Below, one piece after another: positions 1-4,886 of a DNA stretch of 7,054 nt (position 1 is the first letter of the stretch; each line of letters opens with the position of its first letter). The notes below the pieces were generated by a model that searched no databases, was not told where the DNA came from, and saw nothing but the letters and a program-made list of their open reading frames with translations. The position numbers were made by a program, and so were the translations under genes. Origin of the DNA: Acidobacteriota bacterium. Its GTDB lineage: Bacteria > Acidobacteriota > Vicinamibacteria > Vicinamibacterales > Fen-181. The DNA is taken from positions 1 to 7,054 of the forward strand of contig JAJXZZ010000167.1 in assembly GCA_021779795.1 (NCBI GenBank), written 5' to 3'.

Positions 1-825
1 GCCAGGTACGAAACCATCCAGGTCTTCTACCCCTCGAAGGACGGGACGAAGATCCCGATGTTCATCACCTTCAAGAAGGGGCTGAAGCGAGACGGGCTCA
101 ACCCCACGCTGCTCTACGGCTACGGCGGCTTCAACATCCCGATGATGCCCGGCTTCTCGCCGGCGGCCGCCGGGTGGCTGGAAATGGGCGGCGTCTACGC
201 GGTGGCCAACCTGCGCGGCGGCGGCGAGTACGGCCAGGCCTGGTACGACGCGGGGCGCCTGCAGCACAAGCAGAACGTGTTCGACGACTTCATCGCGGCG
301 GCCGAGTACCTGATCCGCGAGAAGTACACCTCGACGCCGAAGCTCGCGATCAACGGCGGCAGCAACGGCGGCCTGCTCGTCGGCGCCTGCCTCACCCAGC
401 GGCCGGACCTCTTCGGCGCGGCGCTCCCGCAGGTGGGCGTGATGGACATGCTCCGCTTCGACAAGTTCACGATCGGCTGGGCGTGGCGCTCCGACTACGG
501 CGAGCCGGACAAGAACAAGGCGGACTTCGAGACGGTGATGAAGTACTCGCCGCTGCACAACATCAAGCCGGGCGTGAAGTACCCGCCAACGCTCGTGACG
601 ACGGCCGACCACGACGACCGGGTGGTGCCGGCGCACAGCTTCAAGTTCACGGCGACGCTGCAGGCGGCGCAGGCCGGGCCGGCGCCGATCCTCATCCGGA
701 TCGAAACCAAGGCCGGCCACGGGGCGGGCAAGCCGACCGAGAAGGTGATCGAGGAGCGCGCGGACATGTACGGCTTCCTGGTCAAGGAGCTTCACATGAC
801 ACTGCCTTCCGGCTTCGGCAAGTAG
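1..825 (+). CDS. Prolyl oligopeptidase (family S9A), C-terminal part, 5' end outside window
   Basis: Serine peptidase of the prolyl oligopeptidase family, which cuts short peptides after proline. The reading frame is open from base 1, so the entry is the last 274 codons of a gene whose beta-propeller part lies upstream; the ATG at 58 is internal. The fragment is the alpha/beta-hydrolase domain and carries the whole catalytic triad: Ser121 in NGGSNGG, Asp205 in ADHDDRVVP and His240 in AGHGAGKPT (numbered from base 1). Arg207, two residues after the Asp, matches the substrate-carboxylate-binding Arg of the porcine enzyme. The LRGGGEYG and GWAWRSDYG stretches are also typical of the family. Whether it is exported cannot be judged without the N-terminus. 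It ends in TAG at 823-825, directly before a repeat tract. Family assignment is very secure; the true substrate is inferred. Confidence 0.95.
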   Translation, partial: ARYETIQVFYPSKDGTKIPMFITFKKGLKRDGLNPTLLYGYGGFNIPMMPGFSPAAAGWLEMGGVYAVANLRGGGEYGQAWYDAGRLQHKQNVFDDFIAAAEYLIREKYTSTPKLAINGGSNGGLLVGACLTQRPDLFGAALPQVGVMDMLRFDKFTIGWAWRSDYGEPDKNKADFETVMKYSPLHNIKPGVKYPPTLVTTADHDDRVVPAHSFKFTATLQAAQAGPAPILIRIETKAGHGAGKPTEKVIEERADMYGFLVKELHMTLPSGFGK

Positions 826-826
826 G

Positions 827-943
827 ATCCGGGATTCAGGATTCGGGATTCCGGATTCGCGAAACGGGGGGACGAGGGATCAGGGACGGGGGACGAGGGA
901 GTCAGGATTCGGGAGTCGGGATTCGGCAGACAGGAGGGATGAG
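827..943. repeat. Degenerate GGATTC/GGGATTC tandem repeat tract
   Basis: Immediately after the peptidase stop codon the sequence is a run of short imperfect units: GGATCC, GGGATTC, AGGATTC, GGGATTC, CGGATTC, then GGACGAGGGATCAGGGACG-like units, then AGGATTC, GGGAGTC, GGGATTC. There is no credible coding sequence. Similar GGGATTC-type runs are common between genes in some high-GC genomes, but their function is unknown. The tract runs directly into the first copy of the dispersed repeat. Confidence 0.75.
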
Positions 944-1162
944 CGACCGCATTGGCGGATTCCGGCGACGCGCGGGCTTCCGGCGCGCAACGGCGCGCAA
1001 CAGAACACCCGTTCTCAGACTCTGGAGACGGGCGCTGGCGGCACCGCCACCCCTCGACCCTTCGGCGGGCTCAGGGTCGCCCTGAGGCCCTCGAAGGGCG
1101 ACGTCGCTCGGGGTGGCCCTGAGCGGAGTCGAAGGGCCAACCGCCGCGGCACTCTGACACAG
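944..1162 (+). repeat. Dispersed composite repeat, copy 1 (full length, diverged left end)
   Basis: First of five same-orientation copies in the window. It aligns along its whole length with copy 4 (5416-5640), from the GACCGCATT left end to the shared ACACAG right end at 1162, after which the two diverge. The order is: left part with TTCCGGCGACGCGCGGGC; a GC-rich stem (GCGCGC, loop AACG, GCGCGC); CCGTTCTCAGACTCTGGAGACG; CTGGCGGCACCGCC; a nested palindromic element (1049-1139); and a tail ACCGCCGCGGCACTCT. The left end is less conserved than in copies 2-4, which begin GACAATAGGCCGCA. Together with the GGATTC tract and 1163-1212, where I see nothing, this fills the gene-free stretch between the peptidase and the redox operon. 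Confidence 0.9.
1049..1139. repeat. Nested palindromic CTTCG...CTCAGG element inside repeat copy 1
   Basis: The left arm (1058-1077, CCCTTCGGCGGGCTCAGGGT) is an imperfect inverted match to the right arm (1115-1136, containing CCCTGAGCGGAGTCGAAGGG), so the element can fold into one long hairpin. The same element lies in copy 4 (hairpin about 5536-5614) and begins again at the window end in copy 5. Copy 2 lacks it: there CACCGCC is followed by a single G and then ACCGCCGCGG. It resembles the CTTCGACnnnGCTCAGG palindromic repeats seen in many bacterial genomes; that family resemblance is from memory. Confidence 0.75.
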
Positions 1163-1212
1163 GAATCAGGCCCTCGAGCCGGCGTGACGGGCGGACGAGG
1201 CCGCGGGGGGCG

Positions 1213-1611
1213 CTACTTCAGCGCCACCCACACGGCGCCATCCTCGACCTTCGTGCCGTACACACCGATCGACTCGGTGCGGATCTCCTCCATCAAGGCG
1301 CCGATCACGCCCAGGTGCTGGCCAACCTTCGGCGGCGGGGGCTCGGTCCCCCAGTCGTGCGGGACCGGGCCCGCGAGCGCCTCGCCGGTCGTGATGTCGA
1401 ATTGCGCGCAGTGCATCGCGCAGGTGAGAATCGTCCCGCTGAGCGTGCCCCGTTCGAGCGGCGCATTCATGTGGCCGCATCGCCGATCGATCGCGTAGTG
1501 CCGGCCGTCGGCACGACAGATCACGATCTCGCGCCCCTCGATCTCAACGGCCGTCATGCCGCCCTCGGCGAGGGCGGCCGTCTCGACGACCCGCACGTAC
1601 CGATCACCCAC
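1213..1611 (-). CDS. Rieske-type [2Fe-2S] protein, last gene of the redox operon
   Basis: Small soluble iron-sulfur protein of 132 residues with no signal peptide or membrane segment, so probably a cytoplasmic electron carrier. The cluster ligands are visible as Cys45-Gly-His47 and Cys64-Ala-Met-His67. The partner cysteines that form the disulfide in classical high-potential Rieske proteins are absent at the usual places (CGHMNAP; CAMHCAQFD has a Cys at 68 instead), as in dioxygenase-type Rieske ferredoxins. The C-terminal about 50 residues extend beyond the minimal domain and I do not recognise them. The start is GTG at 1611, chosen because GGAGG lies six bases upstream and the frame overlaps the end of the FTR-like gene by eight bases, implying translational coupling. 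Role in the relay is inferred from context. Confidence 0.88.
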   Translation of the reverse strand: MGDRYVRVVETAALAEGGMTAVEIEGREIVICRADGRHYAIDRRCGHMNAPLERGTLSGTILTCAMHCAQFDITTGEALAGPVPHDWGTEPPPPKVGQHLGVIGALMEEIRTESIGVYGTKVEDGAVWVALK

Positions 1612-1939
1612 GGGGCACCTCCGACAGGGGAATCTGGGGAAGGCTGTCCGGGTCGGTGACGTCCTGGCGGACGAACAGGCCGCACCAGCACCGCTTCATG
1701 TAGTCGTAGTGGGCCCGGTGAAACGGGATGCACGGGCAGACGAGCGTCATGTCGTGCGCGCGTTCGCCGGTAATCGGCTGGCAGGGACAGAATGGCACGC
1801 CGTGCTTCTGCTCGAGCCCAACCTCCTGCTCGAGCAGGAAGTCTTTCAGTTCCTCGTCCGGCGTGAACTTGTAGCCGAGCGGAGTCACCACCTTCGTGTA
1901 GAAGTGGACGAGCGCCCGCTTCCGCGCCTCGACGTTCAT
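1604..1939 (-). CDS. Ferredoxin-thioredoxin reductase catalytic-chain-like protein (FTR beta)
   Basis: 111-residue iron-sulfur protein of the FTR catalytic-subunit family, which uses a [4Fe-4S] cluster next to a redox-active disulfide to turn single electrons from an iron-sulfur donor into a two-electron dithiol reduction. Six cysteines form three CxC pairs: Cys51-Pro-Cys53, Cys68-Pro-Cys70 and Cys84-Trp-Cys86. The plant and cyanobacterial pattern is CPC, CPC, CHC with 16 and 8 residues between; here the gaps are 14 and 13 and the His of CHC is Trp. The ATG at 1939 has GAGG overlapping the stop region of the glutaredoxin gene. No variable (alpha) FTR subunit is visible in the window. The adjacent glutaredoxin and Rieske genes suggest donor and acceptor, an inference. 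Family call is strong; partners are unproven. Confidence 0.9.
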   Translation of the reverse strand: MNVEARKRALVHFYTKVVTPLGYKFTPDEELKDFLLEQEVGLEQKHGVPFCPCQPITGERAHDMTLVCPCIPFHRAHYDYMKRCWCGLFVRQDVTDPDSLPQIPLSEVPRG

Positions 1940-1948
1940 GGCGGCACC

Positions 1949-2194
1949 TCAGAGGCCGAGCAGTTGCTGGTACCGCGCCGGGTTGTAGCCGACGACGACG
2001 TCGTCGCCGATCCGGACGAACGGGAAGCCGGTCGCCTGCTTGGCGTCGAGCTCGGCCATGATCCGCTTCTGCGTAGCCTCGTCGGCCAGGTCGTAGTCGA
2101 TGAAATCGTACGGCACGTCGTGGCTCGCGAAGAAGGCCTTCGTCTTCCGGCACCACGGGCACGTGGAAAGCGTGTACATGCTCACTTTCTTCAT
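1949..2194 (-). CDS. Glutaredoxin / NrdH-like thiol redox protein
   Basis: 81-residue single-domain thioredoxin-fold protein. The active-site motif is Cys12-Pro-Trp-Cys15 after a first beta strand (KKVSMYTLST), and the cis-proline loop is TGFPFVRIGDD, with the VVVGYN segment in the place where glutaredoxins bind substrate or glutathione. Length fits the minimal glutaredoxin/NrdH class. It lies 15 bases after the first Rieske gene and 9 bases before the FTR-like gene. The ATG at 2194 is preceded by AGGAGA at suitable spacing. The FTR-like neighbour is the natural candidate to reduce it, in place of glutathione or an NADPH-thioredoxin reductase; that pairing is inference from gene order. The final target (for example ribonucleotide reductase or a peroxidase) cannot be told from the sequence. 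Confidence 0.92.
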   Translation of the reverse strand: MKKVSMYTLSTCPWCRKTKAFFASHDVPYDFIDYDLADEATQKRIMAELDAKQATGFPFVRIGDDVVVGYNPARYQQLLGL

Positions 2195-2209
2195 CGCGTC
2201 TCCTCTTCT

Positions 2210-2536
2210 TCAACCGATGCCGACGAGGAGCCGGCCGCGGGCGGTTTTCACAGGGAACATTGTCAGATGGAGTTCCCGCCCGTCCAGGAACTCGCCCGTG
2301 CGGGCGTCGAACCGCCAGTCGTGGCACGGGCAGGTGAGAACGCCACCAGCCAGGCTGCCGGTGAACAGCGGGCAACCGAGGTGAGGGCACGCGCCGGACA
2401 TCGCATAGACCTGCCCGCCGACGCGCGCGACGACGAGGTTCACGCCGAGGGGATAGACGGCCTTCATTTCCCCCTCGTCGAGCGCCGCGTCTTCCATGAC
2501 AACAATCCAGCGCGACGCGCTCGACTGGTCCGGCAT
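2210..2536 (-). CDS. Rieske-type [2Fe-2S] ferredoxin, first gene of the redox operon
   Basis: 108-residue soluble Rieske protein. Cluster ligands are Cys50-Pro-His52 and Cys69-Pro-Cys-His72, and Cys55 and Cys71 sit exactly where the stabilising disulfide of high-potential Rieske proteins lies (CPHLGC and CPCH), unlike the second Rieske protein of this operon. It ends shortly after the domain (HLTMFPVKTARGRLLVGIG), with no signal peptide or transmembrane helix, so it resembles free ferredoxin or nitrite-reductase small-subunit-like carriers and not a bc1 subunit. The ATG at 2536 has AGGAGG at good spacing. It opens a tightly packed four-gene unit. A promoter probably lies in 2537-2649, but I see no convincing sigma70 boxes. 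The role as electron carrier to the FTR-like protein is inferred. Confidence 0.9.
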   Translation of the reverse strand: MPDQSSASRWIVVMEDAALDEGEMKAVYPLGVNLVVARVGGQVYAMSGACPHLGCPLFTGSLAGGVLTCPCHDWRFDARTGEFLDGRELHLTMFPVKTARGRLLVGIG

Positions 2537-2645
2537 CGACGCCTCCTGGAGATGGAGTGTCCCTTCCAGTAGTCTACCGCTGTCGTGGCTTCCCGGGTGC
2601 CAATCTTCAAGGGGTCCGAACGGCCGGCCCGGCTGAAACAGGCGT

Positions 2646-2667
2646 CGGTTCAGAACCGGACCGGTTC
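2646..2667. repeat. Overlapping perfect inverted repeats at the 3' end of the CoA-transferase gene
   Basis: CGGTTCAGAACCG (2646-2658) and GAACCGGACCGGTTC (2653-2667) are two overlapping perfect palindromes that share GAACCG. They cover the last codons and stop of the CoA-transferase beta gene and lie about 110 bases upstream of the redox operon. They could be an operator, a weak terminator without a T tract, or chance in GC-rich DNA; no function is assigned. Confidence 0.4.
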
Positions 2668-3298
2668 GCCGTCAATCCTCAGCGGGGCGGCCGTGCCGGC
2701 CCGGACGGCCTCCACGGAACTGTCCGACGCGACCTCCCTCAGGACGAGCCCTTCGGGGGTGACGTCGATCACCGCCAGGTCGGTGATGATCCGGTCCACG
2801 ACGCCGGGGTCCGGTGAGCGGCGGGGTGCATCGCTCGAGAATTTTCGGCGCGCCATCCCGCGTCGTGTGTTCCATGGCCACGATCACGCGCTTTGCGCCG
2901 GCCACCAGGTCCATGGCGCCGCCCATGCCCTTCACCATCTTTCCGGGGATCGACCAGTTGGCCAGGTTGCCCTCCTGGTCCACCTCGAACGCGCCGAGCA
3001 CGGTGAGGTCGATATGGCCGCCGCGCACCATGGCAAACGAGTCCGCGCTGCTGAAGTAGCAGCAGCCCGGTGTTTCCGACACCGTCTCTTTGCCCGCGTT
3101 GATCAGGTCGGGATCGACCTCCGAGTCGAGCGGAGAGGGGCCGACGCCCAGCATGCCGTTCTCCGAGTGCAGGGTGATGTGGATGCCGCGCGGCACGTGG
3201 TTCGCCACCAGCGTGGGAAGCCCGATGCCCAGGTTCACGTAGTTGCCGTCGCGCAGTTCCCCCGCCACCCGCCGCACGATCCGCCCGCGTCTGTCCAC
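2650..3298 (-). pseudogene. 3-oxoacid CoA-transferase beta subunit, interrupted by a one-base frameshift
   Basis: Beta subunit of the two-subunit succinyl-CoA:3-ketoacid (acetoacetate) CoA-transferase, which activates acetoacetate for ketone-body or fatty-acid use. Clear family marks are NYVNLGIGLPTLVAN, the catalytic-glutamate motif HSENGMLGVGP (Glu46), GGHIDLTVLGAFEVD and the NWSIPGKMVKGMGGAMDL segment. After CTPPLTG the frame breaks: the expected continuation VVDRIITDLAVIDVTPEGL is one frame away. The shift maps to the four-G run at 2806-2809 (+ strand), consistent with one extra base. Correcting it gives about 215 residues, a normal length. I chose GTG at 3298 because AGGAGG lies six bases upstream; the frame could also start at GTG 3316. 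It is either a real mutation or a sequencing or assembly error in a short homopolymer. Its alpha partner just upstream is truncated too, which favours decay. Confidence 0.88.
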
Positions 3299-3335
3299 CT
3301 CCGGCCTCCTGTTCACGCCACGGCCGTGCCGTGCG

Positions 3336-3508
3336 CTAGTCGCCCACCCCGGCCGCGCGAACCACGCGGCGTTCGATCCGCTTCTCGTATCCCGAGCCCT
3401 GGAAGATGTGCTTCACGAAAATGCCAGGCGTGACGATGGCGTCGGGGTCGAGCGTGCCCGGCTCCACGAGCTCTTCGGCCTCGGCCATCGTCACCGCTAC
3501 CGCGGTCG
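3336..3508 (-). pseudogene. 3-oxoacid CoA-transferase alpha subunit, C-terminal fragment
   Basis: Only the last 56 codons remain, in the frame ending in TAG at 3336-3338. They read TAVAVTMAEAEELVEPGTL, then DPDAIVTPGIFVKHIFQ and GYEKRIERRVVR, the typical end of CoA-transferase alpha subunits (AEAEE...LDPD.I.TPGI.V..IFQG). The gene precedes the beta gene by 37 bases, the usual order. Upstream homology stops at the left end of repeat copy 2, and no remaining alpha sequence appears on the far side of the repeat, so most of the gene has been lost by rearrangement and not merely split by an insertion. The enzyme from this locus should be non-functional. Confidence 0.82.
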
Positions 3509-3635
3509 GACAATAGGCCGCATGAGCAGGTTCCGGCGACGCGCGGGCTCCCGGCGCGCAACAGCGCGCAACATCACGCCGGTTCTCAGACTCTGGAGAC
3601 GGGCGCTGGCGGCACCGCCGACCGCCGCGGCACTG
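3509..3635 (+). repeat. Dispersed repeat, copy 2 (lacks the nested palindrome)
   Basis: Begins GACAATAGGCCGCATGAGCA and follows the shared order through the perfect stem GCGCGC-AACA-GCGCGC (3554-3569), GGTTCTCAGACTCTGGAGACG and CTGGCGGCACCGCC, then goes straight to the tail ACCGCCGCGGCACT with a single G between. The roughly 90-base palindromic element present at this point in copies 1 and 4 is absent. Its left edge is exactly the break point of the CoA-transferase alpha gene; its right edge lies about 35 bases from the stop of the YdeI-family gene. Confidence 0.9.
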
Positions 3636-3669
3636 CGCGACTTCAGTCGCCGGGGAGGGGGTGACGGCA

Positions 3670-4236
3670 CTACATCGGCTTGAGATTCTTGTTCAGGCGC
3701 TCCGTAATCCGAGCCAGGCTTCTTGCTTTGGCTTCGTCGGACACGGGGGCTCGGTATGCTCCGGCATAGGTCCTCCTGACCGATGCCGACATGGCCTGGA
3801 AGTTGGAATGCGCCGGCTCCGTGCCCTTCAGCGCTTCCGAGAGGACGCCGATATCTTCATCCGTCACCGGTCGGAGTCGCGGGGCATCCCAGGTGCCTTG
3901 TTTCTTTGCGATCTCGACTTTGGCGCGGCCGTGGTTAGTCATTATGCCCTGCTTTTCGAGGGAGTCGATCAAGCCCCTGTTCTTCTCCGACCAGCAGCTC
4001 CCTTTCCGCCTCTGGGCGAAGTATTTGAGGTAGATGGTGTCGTCTATGCTCTTCACTTGCCCGTCGATCCACCCATAGCAGAGCGCTTCCTCTAGGGCTT
4101 CACCTGCCGATATCGTCTTCGGGCCGCCTTTCTTGCCGAAGACCAGCCAGATGCCCTGGACCGACAGACAGTTCTCACCAAGCCACTCCCGAAACTCTTC
4201 CCTTGACGCGAACTGAATCTGCTCTATCGGTCTCAT
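3670..4236 (-). CDS. YdeI/OmdA-family protein (bacteriocin-protection-like)
   Basis: Intact 188-residue protein of the YdeI/OmpD-associated (OmdA) family. Recognisable parts are the N-terminal FASREEFREWLGEN, the WLVFGKKGGPKTISAGEALEE-type region, ALCYGWIDGQVKSIDD, YFAQRRKGSCWSEKNRGLID, a NHGRAKVEIAKKQGTW segment, and a C-terminal helical part (SASVRRTYAGAYRAPVSDEAKARSLARI). Length is normal for the family. The biochemical role of the family is poorly known; some members were linked to peptide or bacteriocin resistance, which need not apply here. No signal peptide, so cytoplasmic. The ATG at 4236 overlaps the stop codon of the upstream aminotransferase fragment as ATGA, so the two were translationally coupled. 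The upstream gene is now truncated, so its original promoter is probably gone; expression would need a new promoter in or beyond repeat copy 3. Confidence 0.87.
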   Translation of the reverse strand: MRPIEQIQFASREEFREWLGENCLSVQGIWLVFGKKGGPKTISAGEALEEALCYGWIDGQVKSIDDTIYLKYFAQRRKGSCWSEKNRGLIDSLEKQGIMTNHGRAKVEIAKKQGTWDAPRLRPVTDEDIGVLSEALKGTEPAHSNFQAMSASVRRTYAGAYRAPVSDEAKARSLARITERLNKNLKPM

Positions 4237-4555
4237 CGTCCGAGCTTCTCCAATCTGAGAATCGCCGCCCGAAGCGTCTCTTCGGTCTTGCAGAAGGCGA
4301 ACCTGATCTTGTTCCGACCAAGCTCGCGCCTGAAGTAGAAGCTGCTGCCGGGAACGGCTGCGACTCCGATCTCTTCGACCATCCGATTCGCGAAACCGGT
4401 GTCGTCGGCCGTTCCGAAGGCCGAGATGTCGCAGAGCACGTAGTAGGGGCCCTTCGGAAGGTAGGGGGTGAAGCCGACTTTCGCGAGTTCGTTCACGATG
4501 ATGTCCCGCTTGTGCTGATAGAACGCCGCGAGCTTGCCGTAGTAGTCCTTCGGCA
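4233..4555 (-). pseudogene. Class I/II PLP aminotransferase, C-terminal fragment cut at repeat copy 3
   Basis: The last 106 codons resemble the small domain of fold-type I aminotransferases (methionine or kynurenine aminotransferase-like): PKDYYGKLAAFYQHKRDII, GFTPYLPKGPYYVLCDIS, FANRMVEEIGVAAVPGSSFY, and NKIRFAFCKTEETLRAAILRL, where the Arg of IRFAF is the usual substrate-carboxylate ligand. The PLP-binding lysine and the whole large domain are missing. Homology starts one codon inside the left edge of repeat copy 3. The frame stays open through the antisense of the repeat and beyond up to an ATG at 4670, giving a 145-codon chimeric reading frame; I regard this as accidental. Not expected to be active. 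Confidence 0.85.
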
Positions 4556-4621
4556 GACAATAGGCCGCAATAAGCAGGTTCCGGCGACGCGCGGGCTCCC
4601 GGCGCGCAACAGCGCGCAACA
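4556..4621 (+). repeat. Dispersed repeat, copy 3 (only the left third)
   Basis: Starts GACAATAGGCCGCAATAAGC, nearly identical to copies 2 and 4, and continues to the end of the doubled unit GCGCGCAACA-GCGCGCAACA, where it stops abruptly. The next bases belong to a different sequence, an integrase-like fragment. The left edge coincides with the aminotransferase break point, so this 66-base piece joins two unrelated gene fragments. Confidence 0.88.
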
Positions 4622-4722
4622 GCAAGCTCCTGGCGCAGAACGTCGGCACGTCTGTCTCGATGCTGGACAACTTCTACCTGAAGAGACTGACCGTGGACAT
4701 GAACGTAGAACAACTGGTGTAG
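4621..4722 (+). pseudogene. Tyrosine recombinase / phage-integrase C-terminal fragment
   Basis: From 4621 the + frame reads LLAQNVGTSVSMLDNFYLK and continues RLTVDMNVEQLV to TAG at 4720-4722. This matches the end of many tyrosine recombinases (LAxNMGTSVxMIExxYxH), in which the Tyr is the nucleophile; here it is the Tyr of DNFY. Only 33 codons remain and upstream homology stops at the repeat, so it is a relic. The match is to a short but characteristic motif, made by eye. The following 4723-4880 shows no gene, repeat or clear promoter. Confidence 0.55.
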
Positions 4723-4886
4723 TGCCAACCGAGGTAGAATCCCCCGGAATTCCATGCCCTTGCGAGGGTGGTTCGCACGTCGCCGGAGATGATTGCCACG
4801 TTCTACGACCAAACGGACCCAGCGGACCTGCTTGACCCGGTGATGGCATTCCGGGAACCGAGGAAGCATGCGGACGGGAGATGTTC

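Noticed and set aside
174..1085. Long second-frame open reading frame over the peptidase gene and repeat
   Set aside because: It is an arginine-rich shadow of the peptidase frame in GC-rich DNA; the peptidase frame carries the catalytic motifs.
2587..2602. Sigma54 (-24/-12) promoter for the redox operon on the minus strand
   Set aside because: TGGCAC and a GC at the right distance are present, but the -12 element reads AAGC instead of TTGC, the match overlaps a CCCGGG palindrome, and such hits are frequent by chance in GC-rich DNA.
3509..3635. Integron attC site
   Set aside because: No R'/R'' core pair (GTTRRRY with RYYYAAC) can be placed consistently in the copies, and no integron integrase is visible.
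3531..3683. Open frame inside the repeat (MSRFRRRAGSRRATARN...) as a small conserved protein
   Set aside because: The ATG is present in copy 2 but lost in copies 3 and 4, copy 5 has an early stop, and the nested element changes the C-terminal half. The arginine- and alanine-rich reading is what GC-rich structured DNA gives in any frame.
4233..4670. 145-codon chimeric protein from ATG 4670 through antisense recombinase relic, repeat and aminotransferase tail
   Set aside because: The N-terminal part is antisense of another gene fragment and of the repeat, there is no clear ribosome binding site, and the aminotransferase lacks its PLP lysine.
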